From: Sinomonas sp. P10A9
GTDB lineage: Bacteria; Actinomycetota; Actinomycetes; Actinomycetales; Micrococcaceae
Length of the DNA stretch: 64,000 nucleotides
NCBI RefSeq assembly: GCF_041022165.1
Contig: NZ_CP163302.1
Span: 2,666,001-2,730,000, forward strand
Direction of reading: 5' to 3'
Below are positions 1-8,351 of this stretch, one piece after another (position 1 is the stretch's first letter; every line of letters starts with the position of its first letter). Both the position numbers and the translations under genes were made by a program. The notes under the pieces are model-generated. The model ran no database searches, was not told where the DNA came from, and saw only the letters and a program-made list of their open reading frames with translations.

Positions 1-1467
1 CTCGTCGTTCACTTCACTGGTGCAAGCATTCCGATAGCCGTGAACCTGACGACCATCGCGATCGGGGCCGTCATTTGGCCTCTCTCGTGTCTGTTCCTCG
101 TCGCGCGGGTCGTGGGCTACCGCGCCGTTCCCATCCTCATCACCGGGGCGTTCGCCTCCGGGTTCAGCTCATTCCCATATCTCATGGTGGCATTTGGGGT
201 GCTGTACCCGAACCACCTGGCAATCGCGCTCCTGCCGGCCGCTCTAGGGCTCGCGCTTGAGGCTCTAAGGGTCGCAAAAGCCCGCACCGAGCAGCCGTGG
301 GGCGCTTGGGTACTCCTTGTGGTTTGCCTTCCAGGACTCTCCTTGGCGCACCCGAGCACCACGATCGCTCTGCTCGCTTTCGCCCTTCCGGCACTGCTCT
401 TCAGACTCGTCGCAGAAGTCGCGAAGTATCGACGTCGCGAAACCTCCGGCAGGAAGGCTCTGTGGTGGGCATTCGGCACTGCGGGCTACGTGGGGGCTGT
501 CCTCGTTGTCTGGATCAAGCTCCGGCCCAGCCTTAGCGCAGCGCCTTGGGGCCCCTTCCAGACAAATGCCCGCGCTATCGGCGAAGTCGTCGCCAACGCT
601 CCCATGGGCACCACCATCACATGGATCATGACCCCAGCCACGGTTCTCGGGCTGTACATCTTGGCTCGTCATGTCCGGAAGATGTGGTGGATCCTCGGGA
701 TGTATGTGGTGGGCGCTGTGCTGTACATCATCGCATCCAGCTGGAGCCTCGGCGGCTTTCGAACGTTCATGGTTGGAGTCTGGTATAACGACAGCTTCCG
801 GCTCGCCGCCCTCCTCCCGGTGGTCACCCTACCCGTTGCAGTGTTTGGAGCTGAATGGGTCGTGTGGAGAGTCCGCGCCCTGCTAGTCACGCTGCGTCAC
901 AGTGAGCAACTTCACGGCTGGCTCACCGCGTTCCGAAACGCGCCAGGATGGTTGACCAGCACCGCGCCAGTGTGGCTTCTCATCGTATTCTTCTGCGCGG
1001 GCTCTCAGGGCGGGACACTGTCTAATGTCCAGAGCAGGCTCGATGACGTATTTGCCCTCAAGGACACATCGGCTCTGATTACACCGGACAAGCTCGCCAT
1101 CATTGAAAAGGCCAAAGAGCTTATTCCCGCCGGGGATTCGGTCGTGGCCAACCCTTACATGGGCGGCGCGCTCGTCTACGCGCTTGCCGATCGCCAGGCG
1201 GTTGCGCCTCACATCTTTGGCACAAGAAATCCCACCGAGGAGATAGTGCTCGATCATTGGGACGAGGCAAGCTACAACACGCAAGTCTGTCCTGCGATCA
1301 GGGAGCTGCGGGCATACTGGGCGCTCGACTTCGGGACCCAGACCGTAATTCCCACCGACAGCCCGAACCTCGGGGTCAATGATCTCACCACTAATCTCGC
1401 TCCGGGAGTGGAAGTGAAGGCTCAGGTTGGGAACGCGCGGCTCTTCCGAGTGACAGTCTGCAGCTAG
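1..1467 (+). CDS. DUF6541-type polytopic membrane protein, 5' end outside window
   Basis: The frame is open from base 1 to the TAG at 1465-1467, so the gene starts upstream of the window; the GTG at 40 is only an internal codon that could serve as a start. About 330 residues of the visible part consist of repeated hydrophobic segments, a multi-pass membrane protein. They are followed by a soluble C-terminal domain of roughly 150 residues containing 'VANPYMGGALVYALADR'. This layout matches large actinobacterial DUF6541 proteins, which commonly sit in cell-wall polysaccharide loci and resemble GT-C glycosyltransferases. The function in glycan assembly is an inference from family and context. 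The gene faces toward the IS debris and away from the glf operon. Confidence 0.7.
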   Translation, partial: LVVHFTGASIPIAVNLTTIAIGAVIWPLSCLFLVARVVGYRAVPILITGAFASGFSSFPYLMVAFGVLYPNHLAIALLPAALGLALEALRVAKARTEQPWGAWVLLVVCLPGLSLAHPSTTIALLAFALPALLFRLVAEVAKYRRRETSGRKALWWAFGTAGYVGAVLVVWIKLRPSLSAAPWGPFQTNARAIGEVVANAPMGTTITWIMTPATVLGLYILARHVRKMWWILGMYVVGAVLYIIASSWSLGGFRTFMVGVWYNDSFRLAALLPVVTLPVAVFGAEWVVWRVRALLVTLRHSEQLHGWLTAFRNAPGWLTSTAPVWLLIVFFCAGSQGGTLSNVQSRLDDVFALKDTSALITPDKLAIIEKAKELIPAGDSVVANPYMGGALVYALADRQAVAPHIFGTRNPTEEIVLDHWDEASYNTQVCPAIRELRAYWALDFGTQTVIPTDSPNLGVNDLTTNLAPGVEVKAQVGNARLFRVTVCS

Positions 1468-1670
1468 AGCTCATCGTACCAATGCAGCTCTTCGCCGCTT
1501 GAGTGGGGTGCCGTGCATTGAGGGCTTCGGCCAGGTGAGTGGGGTGTCGGGGTCGACCTGACTTGGTTCACGGGGTGGCGGCTCGGTGAGTTGGTTGCCT
1601 TCTGACCTGCGGCGATGTCCGCGGCCGGGGTGTATTTCACGCACTAAAAAGGTTGCTCTAGTGTCGCGTT
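1468..1670. other. intergenic, no gene seen
   Basis: About 200 bases between the DUF6541-type gene and the first transposase fragment. It probably contains the left end of the broken IS1634-family element, but I could not identify a terminal inverted repeat. Confidence 0.5.
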
Positions 1671-2279
1671 GTGGCGTTCATCAGGCGGGTCCGGACGGCT
1701 TCCGGGGCGACTGCGGTGCAGGTCACGGAGTACGTTGCCGGTCGTCGGCGGATTCTGGAACATGTCGGTTCGGCGCATACCGAGGCTGAGCTCGGAGTGC
1801 TGCTCGAGCGCGCCCGTGAGCTGCTCCAGGACCCGGCGCAAGGCGTGCTGGACCTCTGCGTCGAGCCGACGCCGACCGTGAAGGAACTGGTCCCCGCAAC
1901 CGGCGATCAGCGCGTGTCCACTCCTGCCGTCCCTGCACCGCCGCAGGGCCGCGCCAGCCCCGCACGGGTGGTCGGCACCGACCCGCCGGTCCTGTTAGAT
2001 GCGCTGGCCGGGGTATTCACGGTGCTGGGGTTCGACGCCCTAGGCGACGAGGTCTTCCGCGACCTGGTCATCGCGCGGGTCGTGGAGCCGACCTCGCTGC
2101 TGGACGCGGGCCGGGTCCTGCGTGATCTGAGCCGAGACCCGGCCAGCTACTCGGCCATGAAGCGCACCCTCGTCAGGGCCGAGGCAGCAAAGTACCGGGA
2201 CCGGATCGCCGGGTGGTGCTTCCAGCACGCCACCGCGGCCGGGGACGTGTCCCTGGTGCTCTATGACGTCACGACGCTC
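1671..2279 (+). pseudogene. IS1634-family transposase, N-terminal fragment
   Basis: A GTG start gives MAFIRRVRTASGATAVQVTE, the N-terminus typical of IS1634-type (IS4 superfamily) DDE transposases. The match continues through 'VIARVVEPTSLLDAGRVLRDL' to 'VSLVLYDVTTL', where the first catalytic Asp lies. After about base 2279 the reading frame continues for some 70 residues of unrelated sequence, because the DNA there belongs to another transposase fragment on the opposite strand. The C-terminal half with the remaining catalytic residues is missing, so this copy is dead. It and the fragment at 4279-4757 share the fold but differ clearly in sequence, so they come from different elements. Confidence 0.8.
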
Positions 2280-2305
2280 CTACGCCGACATTGGCATAGA
2301 AGCGT

Positions 2306-2761
2306 CTATACCGACCTGATGCGTTCGGCCTTCTCGATCATGAGGTTGATGGTGCGCCGGCCGCGCTTGGCCCGCTTGAAGGAGTACTGGTCGACGATCC
2401 GGTGTTCCCGGGCATCCTTGCCGGTGCCCATAGTCCTTTTGGATTCGAGGATCTGGCCCTCCGCGAACCAGTCCCAGTGGGCTTCGAAGTGATCGGCGAG
2501 GTCGTAGGGGGCCTTGGCCAGGCGGGAGCCTACGATGAAGGAGAACCCGGCATCCTCGAGCGCGTTCAGGTTGCCCGCAGAGAGCATCCCGGCGTCGGCC
2601 ACCACGACCATGTCTGACCCCGTGGCGCTCCTGGAACGCCTTGAGCACAGGCACGAGCGTGGTGGTCTCGGCCTTGCGCCCGTCGAAGGAGTGCACCTCC
2701 AGCGGGAACCCGCCCGGGTCCACCAGCAGCCCGACCTGGACCTGCGGATCGACGCGGTGCT
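2306..2761 (-). pseudogene. IS1634-family transposase, middle fragment
   Basis: Read leftwards from 2761, this encodes 'KEHRVDPQVQVGLLVDPGG', then an EVHSFDG segment and 'VVVADAGMLSAGNLNALEDA', the region around the second catalytic Asp (DAGM) of IS1634-type transposases. It contains a frame change around 2612-2640 and stops at 2306 in 'MIEKAERIRSV'. The C-terminal third is absent. The fragment abuts the opposite-strand N-terminal fragment at about 2280-2306, as expected if two convergent IS copies lost their 3' halves by deletion. Its upstream neighbour is now the ISL3 element. Confidence 0.75.
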
Positions 2762-2793
2762 CCTTACGGGGCTCTTCGCGTTTCGTCGGGAAT
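2762..2793. repeat. ISL3 left end: 8-bp target duplication plus inverted repeat
   Basis: The direct repeat ccttacgg (2762-2769) is followed by the 24-bp left inverted repeat (2770-2793), which begins ggctcttcgcg. It matches the right inverted repeat at 21 of 24 positions. Confidence 0.9.
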
Positions 2794-2875
2794 CGGGCTC
2801 GTGCCGTAGGACGTGAAGGGGCTCGTGGCCCTGTTGGATGGTGGTGTCTAGTCATTCTTCCGGAACAGGATCTAC

Positions 2876-2957
2876 GAGCCTTGATCGAGCCTTGATCGAG
2901 CCTTGATCGAGCCTTGATCGAGCCTTGATCGAGCCTTGATCGAGCCTTGATCGAGCC
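2876..2957. repeat. 11-bp tandem repeat in the ISL3 leader
   Basis: Seven exact copies of gagccttgatc (2876-2952) are followed by a partial copy. Because 11 is not a multiple of 3 and the unit contains TGA, every forward frame meets a stop within 33 bases, so the array cannot be translated through. The transposase frame opens only after the TGA at 2926-2928. Confidence 0.95.
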
Positions 2958-4236
2958 TACGTCGGGGCAGCCCTGTGCTGCCACCGTGATCTTCAACCTG
3001 CCCGAATACCGCGTCCTCTCCACTGCCGTCACCGCACTGGGCGTCCGCCGGATCACTGTGGAGTCCACCGGGGTGCCGGGCTGCCCGGTGTGTGGGGTCG
3101 TCTCGGCCCGTGTGAAGGACCGGCGCCTGCAGCGGCTGCGCGACGTCCCCGTGGCCGGTGCCGCCGTGGTGCTGTGGCGCAAGCGGCGCTGGTTCTGCGA
3201 CGAGCAGGCCTGGCCGCGCGGGTCATTCACCGAGACCACCGATGAGGTGCCCAGGCGGGCCAGGTCCACGCGCCGGCTCCTGCATGCCCTCGTGGACGCG
3301 GTGCCCCTCTCCGGCCGCGCCGCACTCGAGGCCGCCCGGCCCCACAGCGTCTCGTGGTGGCTCGTGCAGTCAGCGCTGGCCATGGCCGCGGCGACGCTGC
3401 CGGATGTGGACATGCTCGCGCCGAAGCGGCTCGGGATCGACGAGCACCGCTACCGCTCCGTGCGCTGGTTCCGCGAGACCGAGGGCTCCCCGTGGGTGCG
3501 GATTGAGCCGTGGATGACCACGATCGTGGATCTGGACACCGGCCGGGTCCTGGGCATCGTGGACGGCCGGGACAGCGCCGGAGTCGGGGACTGGCTGTTC
3601 GCCCGGCCCCTTCCCTGGCGGCTCGGGGTCGAGGTCGTGGCGATCGATCCCTCGGCAGCGGTCCGCAAGGCGCTGCGGATGTGGCTGCCCCGCACCGCGG
3701 TCTCGGTCGACGCATTCCACCTCGTCCAGCTGGCGAACAACGCGGTGACCGACGCCAGGCAGCGGCTGAGCCAAGAGATCAGGGGACGCCGCGGGCGGGC
3801 CGTCGATCTCGGTTGGGCGAACCGGCGCCTGCTCCTGCGCGCCGCCGAGACTCTCTCCGAGCGGGCCCGTGCCCGCCTGCGAATGGTCTTCGACTCCGAC
3901 GACCCCAGCGGCCAGCTCCGCGCGTCGTGGGAGGCCAAGGAACAGCTCCGCACCCTCCTGGTCTCGGGGTCTCTCGAGGAGGCGTGCGACCACCTCCGGA
4001 TCCTCGAAGGCCTCGTCGAGGCAGCACCGACACCCGAGAGCAAGCGGTTGCTGCGGACCGTGAAGCGGTGGTGGAACGAGATCGAAGTCCTGATCACCAC
4101 CGGGGCCACGACCGCCAAGGTCGAGGCGAACAACACCGCGATCAAGAACATCAAGCGCACCGGCCGAGGCTTCCGCAACCCGGAGAACTACCGGTCGCGT
4201 ATCCTGCTCAGGAGCGCCGCCCAGACAGCAGCGTGA
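2947..4236 (+). CDS. ISL3-family transposase
   Basis: This is a DDE transposase of about 430 residues. The N-terminal zinc-binding part is visible as CPVC followed by 'LWRKRRWFCDEQAW'; the Cys normally four residues after the FC cysteine is replaced by Trp, which may weaken metal binding. The catalytic core shows 'LGIDEHRYRS' (first Asp), 'AIDPSAAVRKAL' leading to 'VSVDAFHLVQLANNAV' (second Asp) and 'KVEANNTAIKNIKRT' (Glu). The start is uncertain: the frame opens inside the 11-bp repeat array, leaving TTG at 2947 or GTG at 2986, and homology (VIFNLPEYRV) begins at the GTG. The gene fills most of the element, so transposition in cis is the likely role. Confidence 0.9.
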   Translation: MIEPTSGQPCAATVIFNLPEYRVLSTAVTALGVRRITVESTGVPGCPVCGVVSARVKDRRLQRLRDVPVAGAAVVLWRKRRWFCDEQAWPRGSFTETTDEVPRRARSTRRLLHALVDAVPLSGRAALEAARPHSVSWWLVQSALAMAAATLPDVDMLAPKRLGIDEHRYRSVRWFRETEGSPWVRIEPWMTTIVDLDTGRVLGIVDGRDSAGVGDWLFARPLPWRLGVEVVAIDPSAAVRKALRMWLPRTAVSVDAFHLVQLANNAVTDARQRLSQEIRGRRGRAVDLGWANRRLLLRAAETLSERARARLRMVFDSDDPSGQLRASWEAKEQLRTLLVSGSLEEACDHLRILEGLVEAAPTPESKRLLRTVKRWWNEIEVLITTGATTAKVEANNTAIKNIKRTGRGFRNPENYRSRILLRSAAQTAA

Positions 4237-4254
4237 CACTCATCCAGCAGGACC

Positions 4255-4286
4255 ATTCCCGCGGAACCGCGAAGAGCCCCTTACGG
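4255..4286. repeat. ISL3 right end: inverted repeat plus 8-bp target duplication
   Basis: The right inverted repeat (4255-4278, ending gaagagcc) is followed by the second ccttacgg copy (4279-4286), identical to 2762-2769. Confidence 0.9.
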
Positions 4287-4757
4287 CGTCGCGGTAGTCC
4301 AGGGCCTGGCACCGCTTCAGCGCCGCGGACAGGGTGTTGCTGTGCGTGGCCGGGAACCCGAGATCCTCAAGAATGACGATCGTGGCCAGCTTCGAGGCCG
4401 GCTCGACGATCCTGGTCAGCACCATCGACCTGAATGCCTCATCGGCGATGGCATCGATGCCGAGCCTCGAGTGGGTATCGGAGAGGGCCTCCCACAGGAC
4501 CTCGCACCGAGTCCCGGCCACCACCGCGGAGCCGAGCGACGGCGCAGCTCCGGGGTCCGCGGCGGCCAGGCCAAGATCGAAGGCCTGCTGACCCGCGTTC
4601 AGCCGGTCCTGGGCAGCCCACATCAGCGCGGCCAGATCGGCCTCGCCGTGCGGAGCCCAGATGCTCGAGGATACGCCGGACCCCGGAGCGCTTCTCCACG
4701 ATCTGCACCACAGTCGCCCCCGAGCCCGTCTTCACCTTCCGGATGTACGGAGACGCC
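4279..4757 (-). pseudogene. IS1634-family transposase, N-terminal fragment with frameshift
   Basis: Read leftwards from about 4757, the frame gives 'RKVKTGSGATVVQIVEKRSG' and 'RRILEHLGSA', then shifts frame near 4648-4651 and resumes as 'ADLAALMWAAQDRLNAGQQA' and 'VLTRIVEPASKLATIVILED', ending at 'ALDYRDAV' where the ISL3 element begins. This is the N-terminal third of an IS1634-type transposase. Removing ISL3 and one target repeat joins this piece to the 2306-2761 fragment, but about 45-50 family residues and the frame are lost at the junction, so the host element was probably already defective before ISL3 arrived. Confidence 0.75.
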
Positions 4758-5039
4758 CCAGAAGGCTACCGGCCAATGCCCCAATCCTGCACCCTACCCC
4801 ACCCTGACCTGCGGAAACACTCCAGAACCCGATTCACCTGTGCAAGTCGGGGCGGGGATCTCGACTCCTACACCCTGCTCACCACGCCGCGATCGTCACA
4901 CCCCGAACCCCACCGGATCGACGAAGAGCCCAATTAGTGCCTCAGATCCGCCCCCACGACAGCGTTACGGCAGGTCAAGAGCCGGTCCTCCGCCGGAACG
5001 CGACTAAGTGACCAAACTCAGGTCTGATGCGCAGGCCTC
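4758..5039. other. intergenic, no gene seen
   Basis: About 280 bases between the IS remnant and the acyltransferase stop codon. I see no convincing ORF, RNA gene or terminator hairpin. It may contain the outer end of the IS1634-family remnant. Confidence 0.5.
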
Positions 5040-7199
5040 TCAGCTCAGCGGGAGGGACTCGTACCGGGAGATCAATTCCGGTATGAGGGTCTTCACGTAG
5101 GTTCGAGTCACGTGGTCCTTGTCGAAGAAGACGTGTACCCCACCGATGACCGCATAGCAATTGTCGTCTGGGCAGAAGTAGTTCGAGAGGTCGATCACCT
5201 GGACACGGCCCTGGTCCATGGACTTGGCGCCAGCGGCAATCGGGTCCTCCACGAGCGCATCCGCCTTGAGGTTTGCGCACTTCAGCGGCTCGGAGGAGTT
5301 CAGGGAAATGCACTCGGGAGTCGAACGGTCAAGCGTTAGGGGCGTGTCCCGCAGCACAACAACTTTCGCGCCGCCATTAACCCATTGGCTAAATCTACGT
5401 TGAACGGCGCTCGCATACTGATCAAGCTGCAACCTGCCCGTGCCGTCGTCAATCTGTTCGCCAGCTCCAAAACCTGAAACGAAAATCACGTTAGGCTTTT
5501 CCGCTGAGATACGTTCCGTCAGGGCTGAGCTCCACCCGAGGCATTTCGACTGAACGATCGGACTGTTGGACGGCATTCCCATGAAACCTACGCGCTTGGC
5601 GTCCACGATCGGACACCCACCCACGAGACTCTCCGAAAGAAGCCATCCTTCCTTGCGCGCGAGCTCGTGTACTGCCACTTTCCACTGCTCTGCGTGTGAA
5701 TCTCCGACGAGCCAAGCGCGTCCTGTGGGTGCCCTTCCGCCAGTGAAATCACACCGCGTCAGAACCTTCTGATCAGCGGCCATGAGCGGATCCGGGTCGC
5801 CTTTACACTCGGGGCTATCGAACCACGGGGCTTCATTATCACCGACGTTGACCACGCGGGGCGAGCCAAAGGGTACGCGGCATTCGCTCGGATGTATCAA
5901 GCTGCCCGCGCCGAAGCACGTCTCCGACGCTATCGCCGCCGCCCTGTCCGCCTCGGCCTTCTGGGCCGTGCTGGCACCGGCGATTACTGAGAGCGACATC
6001 AGGCCGACTGCAGCGGCCCCCACGAGCGTACCCCACAGCACCCGCCTTACAGGCCAGTTGGCGAAGACTACCTTTCGACAAGGATCTTCGATGAAATGCT
6101 TCGAGAGAGCTGCCAACAAGAACGCGGCAAGCGCCACAGCGACACGGGTAGTATTCGAGAGTTCTCGCCCCATGACCGCCGGAGCCAATATGATCAGGGG
6201 CCAGTGCCAAAGGTACAGTGAATACGAGACGTCACCGAGATACTGGATCGGCCGGATTTCAAATATTCGCAACGGAGACCACGTGGGCCGACCGGGCCCG
6301 ACGGCGATAATCACCGCCGTGCCGATGACCGGAACGAGGGCAAACGTGCCTGGAAACGGCGTATGATCATTGTACGTCGCAGCCGGCAGCAGAATAAGAA
6401 GCAGACCGACCGCCTGGAGCACACCCCGCAACAGCTTTGAACGGTCTTCAAAGACAGCATGAGAACTCACCGCGACGCTCACAATTCCGATGACTGCGCC
6501 CGTGGCGAATTCCCACACCCTCCCCTGCGTGACAAAGTAGGCGGGACTGGGATCAACTGCTGTGTAGGCGATGCAAAATATGAGCGACCCGAGGCCGATT
6601 AAAATCATTCCAGCCAGAAGCACTCGACCGGCCTTGAGGCGGAACCTCGTTGAAAGCCAGAAAAGTCCGAGGAGAAGGAATGGCCAGACAATATAGAACT
6701 GCTCTTCCACCGATAACGACCAATAGTGCTGCACGGTGGACGCCATCTGGTTGTGCGCTGAATAGTTGACCGATTTGACCGCAAGCAGCCAGTTTTCAAA
6801 GTAGAACGCCGCCCCAATCGTCTCGGAGCCGATCGACGACCATCTGTCGAAGGGAAGGAAAGCGAACGCCAGACCGAGGGAGACGAGCGAGACAAGGAGC
6901 GCGGCGGGGAGCAGCCTCCGTGCACGCCTCGCGTAGAACCGTCCGAAGTTAATCGAGCCGCGGCGATTGAGTTCGGAGAGAAGGTGGTTGGTGATAAGGT
7001 AACCAGAAATGACGAAGAATACATCGACACCGACATACCCACCGGTCACCCGCCCCGGCCAGAGATGATTTAGCACTACCAGGCCGACAGCAATTGCGCG
7101 TAGCCCCTGAATGTCTTTTCGCAATTCCTTGACCGAAGCGGAGGGCTTCGTGCCCGATGAGGTGTTCGGAGACCGAAAATATCTACCGCTCACGGACAT
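5040..7199 (-). CDS. OafA/YrhL-type membrane O-acyltransferase with SGNH domain
   Basis: An acyltransferase-3 membrane domain of about 10 helices occupies roughly residues 25-400, with 'IQGLRAIAVGLVVLNHLWPG', 'VDVFFVISGYLIT' and 'HYWSLSVEEQFYIVWPF'. It is followed by an extracytoplasmic SGNH hydrolase-like domain with the GDSH block 'AWLVGDSHAEQW' and a C-terminal DxxH-type motif in 'FFDKDHVTRTYVK'. Such fusions transfer acetyl or other acyl groups to surface polysaccharides or peptidoglycan. I take ATG at 7199, which overlaps the upstream stop by one base (TGATG); GTG at 7202 is an alternative. The overlap indicates translational coupling to the FecB-like gene. The position in the galactan locus suggests that it decorates that glycan. 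Confidence 0.88.
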   Translation of the reverse strand: MSVSGRYFRSPNTSSGTKPSASVKELRKDIQGLRAIAVGLVVLNHLWPGRVTGGYVGVDVFFVISGYLITNHLLSELNRRGSINFGRFYARRARRLLPAALLVSLVSLGLAFAFLPFDRWSSIGSETIGAAFYFENWLLAVKSVNYSAHNQMASTVQHYWSLSVEEQFYIVWPFLLLGLFWLSTRFRLKAGRVLLAGMILIGLGSLIFCIAYTAVDPSPAYFVTQGRVWEFATGAVIGIVSVAVSSHAVFEDRSKLLRGVLQAVGLLLILLPAATYNDHTPFPGTFALVPVIGTAVIIAVGPGRPTWSPLRIFEIRPIQYLGDVSYSLYLWHWPLIILAPAVMGRELSNTTRVAVALAAFLLAALSKHFIEDPCRKVVFANWPVRRVLWGTLVGAAAVGLMSLSVIAGASTAQKAEADRAAAIASETCFGAGSLIHPSECRVPFGSPRVVNVGDNEAPWFDSPECKGDPDPLMAADQKVLTRCDFTGGRAPTGRAWLVGDSHAEQWKVAVHELARKEGWLLSESLVGGCPIVDAKRVGFMGMPSNSPIVQSKCLGWSSALTERISAEKPNVIFVSGFGAGEQIDDGTGRLQLDQYASAVQRRFSQWVNGGAKVVVLRDTPLTLDRSTPECISLNSSEPLKCANLKADALVEDPIAAGAKSMDQGRVQVIDLSNYFCPDDNCYAVIGGVHVFFDKDHVTRTYVKTLIPELISRYESLPLS

Positions 7200-8266
7200 C
7201 ACTTGCCACCCTTCGCACGGTAAGCACTTCGTGCGAGCTCCGGAAGGAGGGTCTTAAGCGTCCACTCAACAGACGCCGGTGACGCTGCGGTCAGCGCGTA
7301 CATGTCCGTGTCAGCGCCGATAACCACGATCGATTCACGACGGGCTGCTGGGATAGAGCCAAGCACGCCGTTGTTGAGAATGTCCAACCGCTCCCCCGGC
7401 TGCACGGCCACCACGACAATATCTGCACGCAGTTCTGCGGCCCTGGCCGAATCCCACAGAACGACCTTAGGCCCGAAGCCAGGGTCTGCCGGTTTCCCCT
7501 GTGCGACAATGTTCACCAATGAATCAGCAGGCTTCAGACCAAAGTCCTTCAACACTCGCATTGGATTCGAATCTTCCAGGTAGACCTCAAATCCTGACCC
7601 TGGCGCCGATCGCGCACCGATGCACAGCACCGAGGATCCTTGGAGACCCGTATAGGCGCCCGCAGCCGCCACGATTTCGGAATCGACCCGATTCACCAGG
7701 TCCTCTGCCGCCTGTGCCCGACCAAGAGACTTTCCGACCACGCGCGTGAGCGTGCGCCAATCGGTGTCCGCTGGCCGCGCGGGCCAGGCAACGGTCGGTG
7801 CAATCCCGCTGAGCTTGTGGTACTCATCCCGCGTGAACTTGGCATTAACTGCCAAAATAAGGTCCGGACGCGCGGCAGTCAGCTCAGTCGTTGGAAGTCC
7901 TTGATCCTCAACGTAGGCCGGGGGCAGAATAGCGTTCATCTTGCCTACCGCGTCAGTTAGCCAAGGTGCGGTCCCCTGCCCACGCTCTGGGGCGAGCGAA
8001 TACCCCACTGGCAGGATTCCGAGACCCGCGCACACATCGGCGCTGGAGGAGCCGAGCACCGCGACGCGCTTTGGCGCTGAACTGATGCGCGTCATTCCGA
8101 ATACGTGCGGAATCTCAACTGGAAAGGCACCACTCTCAGCGGGGCTGGCCTGAAGCGCAGAAGACTTGTCGAGGCAACCCGTAAGGAGGAACGGGAGCGC
8201 AGCCGCCCCGACGAGGAAGCTTCTCCTCCTCAGCCTGCCCGCTCTGCCAGTTACTTCCTCCGGCAT
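7199..8266 (-). CDS. FecB-like periplasmic binding lipoprotein (ABC siderophore-binding fold)
   Basis: The N-terminus has a twin-arginine-like motif RRRSFLVG, a hydrophobic stretch and the lipobox LTGC with Cys31, so the mature protein should be a membrane-anchored lipoprotein. The rest matches the iron-siderophore/cobalamin substrate-binding fold (PBP type III): 'SAPKRVAVLGSSSADVCAGL', 'ARPDLILAVNAKFTRDEYHK' and 'IAPTVAWP'. No permease or ATPase of a siderophore importer is adjacent. Instead it is translationally coupled to a polysaccharide acyltransferase, downstream of the galactan operon, from which it is separated by an 85-bp gap. It may therefore serve the envelope rather than iron uptake, but iron-chelate binding remains the default reading. 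Confidence 0.85.
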   Translation of the reverse strand: MPEEVTGRAGRLRRRSFLVGAAALPFLLTGCLDKSSALQASPAESGAFPVEIPHVFGMTRISSAPKRVAVLGSSSADVCAGLGILPVGYSLAPERGQGTAPWLTDAVGKMNAILPPAYVEDQGLPTTELTAARPDLILAVNAKFTRDEYHKLSGIAPTVAWPARPADTDWRTLTRVVGKSLGRAQAAEDLVNRVDSEIVAAAGAYTGLQGSSVLCIGARSAPGSGFEVYLEDSNPMRVLKDFGLKPADSLVNIVAQGKPADPGFGPKVVLWDSARAAELRADIVVVAVQPGERLDILNNGVLGSIPAARRESIVVIGADTDMYALTAASPASVEWTLKTLLPELARSAYRAKGGK

Positions 8267-8351
8267 AACGCCCTCTCCTTCAAACGACTCTCGTCCAATA
8301 TCAACGTTAACGATTCGCCCAGGTCGCTCAGCCGCTTTCGAGAGCCGGCGA

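Larger units (their letters stand above)
2770..4278 (+). mobile_element. ISL3-family insertion sequence (1509 bp)
   Basis: The element is bounded by 24-bp imperfect inverted repeats starting GGCTCTTCGCG and flanked by identical 8-bp direct repeats ccttacgg (2762-2769 and 4279-4286). Inverted repeats beginning GGCTCTTCGC and 8-bp duplications are hallmarks of the ISL3 family. It carries one rightward transposase gene that looks full length, so it may still be active. It is inserted inside an already damaged IS1634-family element. Confidence 0.92.

Noticed and set aside
2876..2957. Possible CRISPR array
   Set aside because: The 11-bp units are contiguous with no spacers, so this is a simple tandem repeat.
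2280..3413. 377-codon minus-strand frame spanning the IS junction
   Set aside because: It crosses the ISL3 left end and the tandem repeat; only its 3' part matches a transposase, so it is a chimera of shadow and fragment.
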